Shown here: piece after piece, positions 7,408-14,358 of the stretch | Numbering within the stretch: position 1 is the stretch's first letter | Layout of the letters: the number at the start of each line of letters is the position of its first letter | Source of the DNA: Fidelibacterota bacterium | GTDB taxonomy: Bacteria > Marinisomatota > Marinisomatia > Marinisomatales > UBA1611 | Direction of reading: 5' to 3' | DNA length: 15,703 nucleotides | NCBI GenBank assembly: GCA_002718285.1 | Contig: PBAR01000042.1 | Location: 1 to 15,703 of the forward strand | The notes under the pieces: model-generated | Seen by the model: the letters and a program-made list of their open reading frames with translations, nothing else | Told to the model about the DNA's origin: nothing | Database searches by the model: none | Made by a program: the position numbers and the translations under genes

Positions 7408-8187
7408 TTAGTAAGATTGAAGATTATCCAAATCCGCGATCCGAATACCTTGGCGCGATTCAATTATTTTAACAAAATTAGCAGCCTCAATTAAAGAATC
7501 ATGTGTTCCCATATCAAGCCAAGTAAAACCTTGACCCAAAAATTCGGCGGATAGGTTTTTTTCATCTAGATAAATTTTATTCAGATCTGTAATCTCTAAT
7601 TCTCCCCTAGAAGAGGGTTTCAAATCCTTAACATAAAGAGGTGCATTATTATCATAAGAATACATTCCGGTAACAGCCCAGTTAGAAATAAACTTTTTAG
7701 GCTTCTCAATTATATTGGTGATTTCTTTTTTATCATTAAGCTCTACGACACCATATCTTTCCGGATCAATAACTTTATGAAGAAAAATAGTTGCGCCATT
7801 CTTTTTTGAAAAAACATTTTTCATTAATTTTGGAAGCCCATTGCCAAAGAACAAATTATCACCGAGTATTAATACGCTATTAGAATTCTTTAACCACTTT
7901 TCAGCTATTAAAAAAGATTGCGCTATACCTTCAGGTTTAGATTGTTCCTCATATGATATAGATAAATTCCATTGTTTACCATCGCCCAATAAATTTCTAA
8001 ATTCTTTATTATCACGTGGGGTGGTGATTATTAATACTTCCTCAATACCACCTAACATAAGTATTGAGAGAGGATAGTAAATCATAGGTTTATTATAAAT
8101 TGGTAACATCTGTTTTGATGTATTTTTTGTTAAAGGATAAAGTCTAGTTCCTTCTCCTCCTGCTAGTATTATTCCCTTTCTATTCAT
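7408..8187 (-). CDS. rfbA: Glucose-1-phosphate thymidylyltransferase, short form
   Basis: The first enzyme of dTDP-L-rhamnose synthesis, joining glucose-1-phosphate and dTTP to give dTDP-glucose and pyrophosphate. The nucleotidyltransferase signature LAGGEGTRLYPLT lies at residues 8-20, catalytic-type K25 in SKQMLPIYNKPMIYYPL, GD at 109-110, EKP at 161-163 and D225 in TWLDMGTH. The match to RmlA is close over the whole length, but the protein stops at 259 residues, where RmlA/RffH enzymes are usually near 290. The missing piece is the C-terminal helical segment after ESRQG that in classical enzymes helps form the subunit interface and the site where dTDP-rhamnose inhibits. No continuation is seen past the stop in other frames. 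It is the last gene of the cluster and overlaps rfbD by eight bases. It should be catalytically competent; feedback control may differ. Confidence 0.93.
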   Translation of the reverse strand: MNRKGIILAGGEGTRLYPLTKNTSKQMLPIYNKPMIYYPLSILMLGGIEEVLIITTPRDNKEFRNLLGDGKQWNLSISYEEQSKPEGIAQSFLIAEKWLKNSNSVLILGDNLFFGNGLPKLMKNVFSKKNGATIFLHKVIDPERYGVVELNDKKEITNIIEKPKKFISNWAVTGMYSYDNNAPLYVKDLKPSSRGELEITDLNKIYLDEKNLSAEFLGQGFTWLDMGTHDSLIEAANFVKIIESRQGIRIADLDNLQSY

Positions 8188-9097
8188 TATTTATAAATCC
8201 ATTTAATATTAAATATTCATCAATGATTTCAATTAAACTATCTTCCCATCTTTTATGATCAATATTTAAAATATTGAATACTTTGTCATCCAACAATAAT
8301 CGACTATCTTTAGGTCTTTGAGAAGAACTTTTCCATTCAGAAGACATAATTGGATTAATATAATCTTTATCATTTAACAAACCTTTTATTATTAGTCTTT
8401 CTTGTATTTTTTTACCAATACTGTACCAATCCGTATAGCCGTAATTAGTAAAATTTATGATCCGATTTTCTGATAAATCAGATAAGTTTATCTTTTCATG
8501 AAGGTCAATAATAGAACTTATACCTTCTGCTAGGAAGTTAGCACAAGTCATTGATATTTTTTGGTTTTTTATAATTTTAATATCTTCATTTACTAGCAAT
8601 TTCGAGGCGATAGAACTCGCAAAATTACCATTAAATTTACTCATTAAAGATGCTGTTCTAATTATTAAAAAATTATTTGTTTCTGACTTAATTCCAACTT
8701 CACCATCTCTCTTTGTTTCTCCATAAATATTAACGGGATCAGTTTTATCTAAGTTGGAAAATGGACCAGAAGCATTGTTCCCAAAAACATAATCAGTTGA
8801 TATTTGAATCATAAATGATTTCATTTCCTCAATCTTCATAGCCAAATATTTTGGCGCTTCTGAATTTATTTGGCTAGCTTTCTTTGAATCAATTTCAGCT
8901 TTATCAACATTTGTATATGCAGCACAATTTACAACAATCTCGGGCTTTATATCGGTAAAGAAGTTATCAATGGATTCATTATTTAAAAGATTAAGATTTT
9001 TTGAATTTGGAACGATAACTTCTATATTTTTTTTCTTAAAAGAATGCTTAATTGACCTACCTAGCTGACCGTCTCCACCAATAAGTAATATTCTCAT
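8180..9097 (-). CDS. rfbD: dTDP-4-dehydrorhamnose reductase
   Basis: A 305-residue short-chain dehydrogenase-type enzyme doing the last step of the pathway, NAD(P)H reduction of dTDP-4-keto-L-rhamnose to dTDP-L-rhamnose. The N-terminal Rossmann motif is GGDGQLG (residues 7-13). NCAAYTNVDKAE follows at 57-68, then STDYVF at 100-105 and the catalytic Y125-x-x-x-K129 in YGETKRDGE. RPKDSRLLLD near 261-270 is the family's C-terminal substrate-side motif. Length is normal. Its start overlaps the end of rfbB by four bases (ATGA) and its end overlaps rfbA by eight, so all three are probably translated from one message. Confidence 0.95.
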   Translation of the reverse strand: MRILLIGGDGQLGRSIKHSFKKKNIEVIVPNSKNLNLLNNESIDNFFTDIKPEIVVNCAAYTNVDKAEIDSKKASQINSEAPKYLAMKIEEMKSFMIQISTDYVFGNNASGPFSNLDKTDPVNIYGETKRDGEVGIKSETNNFLIIRTASLMSKFNGNFASSIASKLLVNEDIKIIKNQKISMTCANFLAEGISSIIDLHEKINLSDLSENRIINFTNYGYTDWYSIGKKIQERLIIKGLLNDKDYINPIMSSEWKSSSQRPKDSRLLLDDKVFNILNIDHKRWEDSLIEIIDEYLILNGFINNE

Positions 9098-10161
9098 GTC
9101 TCTTTACCAAGCCCTATCCTTCTTCCGTCATAAACATCTTTAAAGTTAGATGAAGAATAGTTTTCAATATACCATCGAATAGTATTTCTTAAGCCATCAT
9201 CAAATATAATTTTAGGATGCCAATCTAGCTCATTAGTAATTTTTTTATTATCTAATGCGTAACGATAATCATGCCCAGGACGGTCATCTACAAAACTAAT
9301 CAAATCTTCATAAGGTCCTTTTTTTGAAGGAATATCTTTGTCACATATTTTACAAATTTTCTTAACTAATTCCAGATTTGTAATCTCATTCTCACTTCCA
9401 ATATTATATATTTCTCCAGATATACTTTTCGAACTTTCTGAAATTGCAATTAGTGCATCAACATGATCTTGTACATGTATCCAGTCTCTTATTTGGTTTC
9501 CAGAACCATAAATCGGAATCATTTCGTTATTCAAAATTTTACCTATGACTAATGGAATGAGTTTTTCAGGAAATTGCCAAGGTCCATAATTATTAGTGCA
9601 TCTAGTTATAACTACCGGTAACTCATAAGTTTTATTCCATGCTCTTACAATAAGATCAGATGATGCTTTAGAAGAGGAATATGGGCTGTTAGGTCGTAAA
9701 TTATCGTTTTCGCTAGATTTTCCATCTTCAATCTCACCATAAACTTCATCAGTTGAGACATATATTAACTTGAATTTATCTTCTTCAGAGACGTTTATTC
9801 CACTCAGGTACTTTTTTAATCCTTCTAAGATGTTAAATGTTCCCAGGATATTAGTTTTCATAAATATATCTGGATTATCTATAGAACGATCTACATGGGA
9901 TTCAGCGGCAAGATGAAATACTTTAATAGGCTTATATTTATTAAAGATAGATTCAAATTCGTTAGAATTACCGATATCAATATTTAAATGCATATAACTA
10001 GATTGATCGATTTCTTCCAAAGTTTTAAGATTTGAAGAATATGAAAGATTATCAATATTGATTACATTAAAATTATTACTATTTATTAATGACTTAGCAA
10101 GATGTGATCCTATAAATCCATATCCACCAGTAAGAATAATATTTTTCTTGTTTGAGTTCAT
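9094..10161 (-). CDS. rfbB: dTDP-glucose 4,6-dehydratase
   Basis: A 355-residue extended short-chain dehydrogenase that turns dTDP-glucose into dTDP-4-keto-6-deoxyglucose with bound NAD+. Visible motifs: TGGYGFIGSHL at 11-21 for NAD binding, HLAAESHVDRSI at 83-94, the catalytic T137-D138-E139 of VSTDEVYGE, Y161-x-x-x-K165 in YSSSKASSD, RCTNNYGPWQFPEKLIP at 187-203 and DDRPGHDYRYALD at 292-304. All are family-typical and the length is as expected. The start overlaps rfbC by four bases. The product can feed several deoxysugar pathways, but the adjacent rfbC and rfbD point to L-rhamnose. Confidence 0.96.
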   Translation of the reverse strand: MNSNKKNIILTGGYGFIGSHLAKSLINSNNFNVINIDNLSYSSNLKTLEEIDQSSYMHLNIDIGNSNEFESIFNKYKPIKVFHLAAESHVDRSIDNPDIFMKTNILGTFNILEGLKKYLSGINVSEEDKFKLIYVSTDEVYGEIEDGKSSENDNLRPNSPYSSSKASSDLIVRAWNKTYELPVVITRCTNNYGPWQFPEKLIPLVIGKILNNEMIPIYGSGNQIRDWIHVQDHVDALIAISESSKSISGEIYNIGSENEITNLELVKKICKICDKDIPSKKGPYEDLISFVDDRPGHDYRYALDNKKITNELDWHPKIIFDDGLRNTIRWYIENYSSSNFKDVYDGRRIGLGKET

Positions 10162-10697
10162 TCTATTTTTCCTAAATTAGGCAATTTTTCATCTTTTTCA
10201 GAAAGAATAATTTTATTCTTATCTACTGGCCAAGGTATATTTAAAGTCTCGTCATTCCATACAATTCCCTCTTCATGTTCTTTAGAATATGGATTATCAA
10301 CCTTATACAAAACTAATGTGTTAGGTTCCAAGGTACAAAACCCATGGGCAAACCCTTTAGGAATTAATAGAGATGACTGATTTTGTGTTAATTCAGCAAA
10401 TCCAAATTTTAAATATGTATTTGAACTTTTTCTTAAATCAACAAAAACATCCCATATTTTTCCTTTTAAAACAATAACATACTTTGATTGATCAAAAGGT
10501 TCATTCTGATAATGAAGCCCTCTGATTGTATTAACATGTTCCGAAAAAGAAAGATTATCCTGAACAAAAGAATATGAAATATTATTAGTCAATAAGTCCT
10601 CATTTTTATAAATTTCAGAAAAAAACCCCCTATCGTCTATATGCTGTTTGAGTTTAAACTGATAAACACCATTAAATATTTCTTTTACATCTGTCAT
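10158..10697 (-). CDS. rfbC: dTDP-4-dehydrorhamnose 3,5-epimerase
   Basis: A 179-residue cupin-fold enzyme of normal length. It inverts C3 and C5 of dTDP-4-keto-6-deoxyglucose to give dTDP-4-keto-L-rhamnose. Key residues: R59-G-L-H62-Y-Q with the catalytic-base histidine, PKGFAHGF around H118, Y131-KVDNPY137 and WND149 with the acidic partner, followed by I-P-W-P. The first base of its ATG is the last base of the upstream glycosyltransferase stop (TAATG), and its end overlaps rfbB by four bases. It is the first of the four rhamnose genes, giving the order C-B-D-A. Confidence 0.96.
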   Translation of the reverse strand: MTDVKEIFNGVYQFKLKQHIDDRGFFSEIYKNEDLLTNNISYSFVQDNLSFSEHVNTIRGLHYQNEPFDQSKYVIVLKGKIWDVFVDLRKSSNTYLKFGFAELTQNQSSLLIPKGFAHGFCTLEPNTLVLYKVDNPYSKEHEEGIVWNDETLNIPWPVDKNKIILSEKDEKLPNLGKIE

Positions 10698-11947
10698 TAT
10701 TCTACTAATAACTTTTCAATTAAATTTATTTGCTTGGGTAGACAAATAGTTTTTAAGTCATAATTCTTTATTACTGAATTTCTTGCTTCTTTTCTAAGGT
10801 TTTTATATTTATTTGGGTTTTTCAATACATCAGTAACTATTTTGGAAATCTTTTTCTGATCAAAAAAGTCTACCAAGATCCCGTTAGAATTATTTTTTAT
10901 AACTTCTTTTACTGGCGCTGTATTTGAACCTAATATCAAGCATTCACAAGCCATAGCTTCCAATAATGACCAAGATAAAACGAACGGATAAGTAAGATAA
11001 ATATGTAATGATGAAATCTGAAATAAACTTATAAGTATTCGATAATCAACTATACCAAGAAAATGGACCTTAGAGGTATCTAATTTATCCTTAACCTCTT
11101 CATAAAATATGTTTTTCCATGTTTTGTTACTTGGCGGTGGTAAACCATAGCCTTTTTCTTGTCCGCCAATTATTAATATATGTGCATCAGGATTATTTTT
11201 TACTATTTCTGGTAAGCTTCGCATAAAGATATGATAACCCCTCTGCGGTTCAAGATTTCTATTAATAAAGGTAATTATTTTATCTTTTTTTGATAATTTT
11301 AGATTATCGTTTATTGTAACCTCTATAGCCGCTTTGGGTTTTATAAGATCTGTATCTATGCCATCATGGATGACAGCAATATTTTTTTTAATATAATCTG
11401 GAGCAGTATTCCTCTGGAATTCGGTAGGTGAGATCAGTTGATCTGAATGATTAAAAATTTCATAGTTAAATACATTTCTTGCTCTAATTTTTCTAACTGT
11501 AAATTTATAATATTTTTCATCATAGAACTCATCATCAAAATCAATATCAGAATCATTTATAAGCCAGTGCAACTCAAAATACGATAATATCTTAGTATCG
11601 CTCCATACATCCTTTAAAAAGAATGATTCACCCCATTGTGGATGAGCTATAATTAACGATGGTTTAAGTCCTTGATTTTTTAATTCTTCACATTTTTCAG
11701 CAACAAACTTAGCTCTTAACATTTTTGCTTCAAATTCAACTGCCAAATCCTCAATTCCGTTAGTGCTACCTCTAGTAAGTTTGTAATAATGAAGATTTAA
11801 GTTAGGATAATCATCTACTTGTTTAATATTTGTCTCTTCTCCCAAAGCATGTACTTCATAACCCTCTTTTATTAAAGCAGGTGCTAACGCTCTAAATTGA
11901 CCTGGAAAATTTTGATGAATAAATAATATTTGTTCTTTTTTTCTCAT
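10697..11947 (-). CDS. Glycosyltransferase, GT4-like (N-terminal HQNFPGQF family)
   Basis: A 416-residue GT-B fold enzyme. The N-terminal half begins ILFIHQNFPGQFRALAPAL (residues 7-25), the hallmark of a GT4 subgroup, with AHPQWGESFFLKDVW at 101-115 and SYFELHW at 122-128. The C-terminal donor domain shows ITFINRNLEPQRGYHIFMRSLP (225-245), ILIIGGQ and PFVLSWSLLEAMACECLILG (321-340). In this subgroup the usual EX7E pair keeps only the second glutamate (E330). It probably moves a nucleotide sugar, possibly dTDP-rhamnose, to a growing glycan in the cytoplasm. I start it at the ATG complementary to 11945-11947, one base after the upstream stop, because family members begin just before ILFIHQN. 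An ATG nine codons earlier (11974) would overlap the upstream gene and add an atypical MDILILKTK. Acceptor and linkage are unknown. Confidence 0.88.
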   Translation of the reverse strand: MRKKEQILFIHQNFPGQFRALAPALIKEGYEVHALGEETNIKQVDDYPNLNLHYYKLTRGSTNGIEDLAVEFEAKMLRAKFVAEKCEELKNQGLKPSLIIAHPQWGESFFLKDVWSDTKILSYFELHWLINDSDIDFDDEFYDEKYYKFTVRKIRARNVFNYEIFNHSDQLISPTEFQRNTAPDYIKKNIAVIHDGIDTDLIKPKAAIEVTINDNLKLSKKDKIITFINRNLEPQRGYHIFMRSLPEIVKNNPDAHILIIGGQEKGYGLPPPSNKTWKNIFYEEVKDKLDTSKVHFLGIVDYRILISLFQISSLHIYLTYPFVLSWSLLEAMACECLILGSNTAPVKEVIKNNSNGILVDFFDQKKISKIVTDVLKNPNKYKNLRKEARNSVIKNYDLKTICLPKQINLIEKLLVE

Positions 11948-11948
11948 T

Positions 11949-13643
11949 TTAGTCTTTAATATTAATATATCCATATTTTAATAGCAAAGTCACAATAGCC
12001 ATAATATCTTCTACACTAAGAGATGTTTTGTTTTTCAATTTCTTTATGGAAATGGACTTCTTTTCGTCTAAATGTTCCAAAACTAGAGCTACATTGTCGA
12101 GATCAGGTAATATTATTGATGCATAATTAATAGTTTCTGATTTTATTAAATCTTTAAATTCAATATTGTTAATACCTTTCAATTTATTGATCTTGGTGTT
12201 TGTGTCTATGAACCGAGTTGGATAACTAGAAAAGATATGAAATGGAGGCAAACGATCAGAACTAACCTTATTGAGGAGCTCCTTTTGTAATTTTCCTTCT
12301 TTTTCTCTAATATCTTGTAATTCTTGTTTCAATTCTTCATAAGAATGGAAAATTTTTGACCAACTAAAATTATCAAAAGCATGTTTTTTTGCGTTAGATC
12401 CTAACTTATGCCTTAAATCTTCATTCATAATTAATAGTTTTAATTTTTCAATTGCTTCTTGAATATCAACGGAAGTAAATAGAGAATGATAACCACAATA
12501 TCTATCATAAGTATCAACCCCCATATCATGTCTAAAAGCGAAAGCATTTGATACTGATTCAGGAAATGATGTGGTTTGAATACGGAAACCATCAACACCG
12601 TTCCTTACCGTTTCTCTATACCCATTCCAATCACTTACTACAACAGGCATTCCAGCGGCCATAGCTTCTAAAGGAGTGAGCCCAAATGTTTCTTGAATAT
12701 TATCTGTTAAAGAAAAGAAAATATCACCAATCGAAAAGACCTCAAACTTTTTATCTTGATCTCTTCCATCAACATAAATTAAATTAACTGAAGGACAAAT
12801 ATTTCTTGCATCTTCTCTAATCCATTCTTCGACAGCATCATTTGGGAACCACCCAGCCATTATAAAATTTATTTTTTTATCTTTTACTTCTTTACTCAAT
12901 TTCTCTAAAGCTAGAAACATTGGTATATTATGTGCCTTTGCGTGAAAACTTATCCTGCCAACAAAAATAATATTTATATCACTTTCGTTTATTCCGTAAT
13001 TTTCTTTTATTTTATTAACATCCCTATTTCTTTCAAATTCATCAGGGTTAATACCTAGAGGAATTACAGGTAACTGAAATTTAGGTTTCTTTTTTATTCC
13101 AATTCTTAAATTAAGATATTCATAATAGTCAGAATGTATTGCTTCAACAGTTTGACGAACAGAATCAGAAGTACATATAAGTGCATCCCAGGGCATTAAT
13201 GGTGCAAGAATCATATCCTTTATAGCCGTCATTATGCCGTGTGAAGCTGTTGTATGTGTTATACCAATAAGGCTATACGCATCATGGTTATAATAAGCTC
13301 TATGTTTAGCCAAATCATCAAGTTTAGGATCTGGTCTAAAAATACCACCAAAACTGTTACTTTCATTAGGGGATGTATAAGGTATCAAGCTTATTTTGGT
13401 TTTTGGAGAATAATCTACCGAAGACGATAAAAAATTCATTATATTTCTCTTATTCTCTTCTCTTCTAGGATCTTCTTGAACGGATGCTACATATAAGGCG
13501 ATATTTTCATAATTCTCCTTAAATAAAGCACTTAAATAACTATTTCCAGCTGCCTGCCTACCCATAATTTCATCACCAGATATATTAAAAGCATCTGTGA
13601 AAAAATGCGTTGCAAAAGGTGCTTTATTCAACCGGTTATTCAT
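11949..13643 (-). CDS. Glycosyltransferase, GT4-type, with C-terminal extension
   Basis: A 564-residue cytoplasmic glycosyltransferase. The retaining GT-B donor domain is clear: VIPLGINPDEF at 193-203, INIIFVGRISFHAKAHN at 223-239, NFIMAGWF at 259-266, and the EX7E motif E318-TFGLTPL-E326 followed by AMAAGMPVVVSDWNGYRETV (327-346) and NGVDGF. The fold ends near residue 435. A stretch rich in Glu, Lys and Leu (about 432-460) looks like a coiled coil. The last 70 or so residues (from about 495) contain SISIKKLKNKTSLSVEDIMA and a following LLLKYGYINI, which reads like a small winged-helix domain. This makes the protein 150 or more residues longer than a plain GT4 enzyme. It starts four bases after the methyltransferase stop and ends one base before the next glycosyltransferase. 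Sugar donor and acceptor are not known. Confidence 0.88.
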   Translation of the reverse strand: MNNRLNKAPFATHFFTDAFNISGDEIMGRQAAGNSYLSALFKENYENIALYVASVQEDPRREENKRNIMNFLSSSVDYSPKTKISLIPYTSPNESNSFGGIFRPDPKLDDLAKHRAYYNHDAYSLIGITHTTASHGIMTAIKDMILAPLMPWDALICTSDSVRQTVEAIHSDYYEYLNLRIGIKKKPKFQLPVIPLGINPDEFERNRDVNKIKENYGINESDINIIFVGRISFHAKAHNIPMFLALEKLSKEVKDKKINFIMAGWFPNDAVEEWIREDARNICPSVNLIYVDGRDQDKKFEVFSIGDIFFSLTDNIQETFGLTPLEAMAAGMPVVVSDWNGYRETVRNGVDGFRIQTTSFPESVSNAFAFRHDMGVDTYDRYCGYHSLFTSVDIQEAIEKLKLLIMNEDLRHKLGSNAKKHAFDNFSWSKIFHSYEELKQELQDIREKEGKLQKELLNKVSSDRLPPFHIFSSYPTRFIDTNTKINKLKGINNIEFKDLIKSETINYASIILPDLDNVALVLEHLDEKKSISIKKLKNKTSLSVEDIMAIVTLLLKYGYINIKD

Positions 13644-13647
13644 AAAT

Positions 13648-14277
13648 CTAGGGTTCTACTTTCTCAATACTATGTTCACCAAGTCTAGTTGATAAATGAT
13701 TATGCATTTGCTCTAAAAGAATATCATCATTAACCTCATTGACTGAGGCTATAGCAAAAAGCTCAACAGCACTTATTGAACGTACACATATAGCACTTGC
13801 AAAACCATTTCCTTTAAGAGTTCCAACTAATAATTCGGATGTAAAACCGATTTTGTGAGCCATATATGGGTTATCAACTAAAAATGGTCTCATTCCAAAT
13901 AAGGCATCTATAGGAGTTACAGGACCTGCAGGAGATTGATACATAGGTTGTACAACTTTGCCATCAACAATAAATTTAGCTATTGTGTAAAGATCTGGAC
14001 ATCTTATAAAAACTATTCCATCACCCTTTAATACTCTTTTAAATTCCTTAAAAGCAATGGGAACTTCATGAGCATAAAGATGCTCAATGTTGTGTGCAGA
14101 ATACACAGCATCAAATGAGCTGTCCTTAATTATACTCATATCTGTAATTGATGAAACAAGATCAGGTTTAACAGATTTATCAATATCTAATCGTGTTTCT
14201 TCCCATTCATCAGATGCAAAAATATCTGTTGTTTTTGACTTGTCATTTTGACCACATCCAACATGTAAAAACTTCAT
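13648..14277 (-). CDS. Class I SAM-dependent methyltransferase
   Basis: A 209-residue protein with the Rossmann-type methyltransferase pattern: motif I FLHVGCGQ (residues 3-10), an acidic residue ending the second strand in RLDIDKSVKPDLV (29-41), DMSIIKDSSFDAVYSAHNIE (46-65), HLYAHEVPIAFKEFKRVLKG (66-85) and the post-motif strand GIVFIRCPDL (87-96). It resembles the Methyltransf_11-like enzymes found in surface-glycan clusters, where they methylate a sugar or cap a chain. The acceptor is not shown by sequence. It is the first gene of the seven-gene minus-strand cluster, with ribosome site AGAGG (14283-14287) five bases before the ATG. Confidence 0.88.
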   Translation of the reverse strand: MKFLHVGCGQNDKSKTTDIFASDEWEETRLDIDKSVKPDLVSSITDMSIIKDSSFDAVYSAHNIEHLYAHEVPIAFKEFKRVLKGDGIVFIRCPDLYTIAKFIVDGKVVQPMYQSPAGPVTPIDALFGMRPFLVDNPYMAHKIGFTSELLVGTLKGNGFASAICVRSISAVELFAIASVNEVNDDILLEQMHNHLSTRLGEHSIEKVEP

Positions 14278-14298
14278 AAATACCTCTTATATAAAACT

Positions 14299-14304
14299 AG
14301 TATA
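14299..14304 (-). promoter_or_regulatory. Possible -10 box for the glycan cluster
   Basis: The minus strand reads TATACT 22 bases before the methyltransferase ATG. A poor -35 candidate (TTTTTA, 14322-14327) would lie inside the terminator hairpin. If real, the cluster's promoter is merged with the end of the RTX transcription unit. If not, the cluster depends on read-through. Confidence 0.22.
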
Positions 14305-14305
14305 T

Positions 14306-14333
14306 AAAAAAAGGGGCTTTTTAAAAAGCCCCT
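14306..14333 (-). terminator. Rho-independent terminator of the RTX gene
   Basis: A perfect 22-base palindrome (14312-14333) has arms AGGGGCTTTTT and its complement. Read on the minus strand it is followed by a run of six further T (14306-14311). It lies 25 bases after the RTX stop. No T-run flanks the other side, so it works leftward only. It separates the RTX message from the glycan cluster. Confidence 0.9.
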
Positions 14334-14358
14334 GATTTATAAGTTAATTTATAATTGA

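Noticed and set aside
7841..8077. Plus-strand open frame within rfbA
   Set aside because: It is antisense to conserved nucleotidyltransferase motifs and has no independent support.
11948..11974. Upstream ATG for the second glycosyltransferase
   Set aside because: It would add MDILILKTK before the family-typical ILFIHQN start and overlap the preceding gene; the ATG at 11947 follows that gene's stop by one base.
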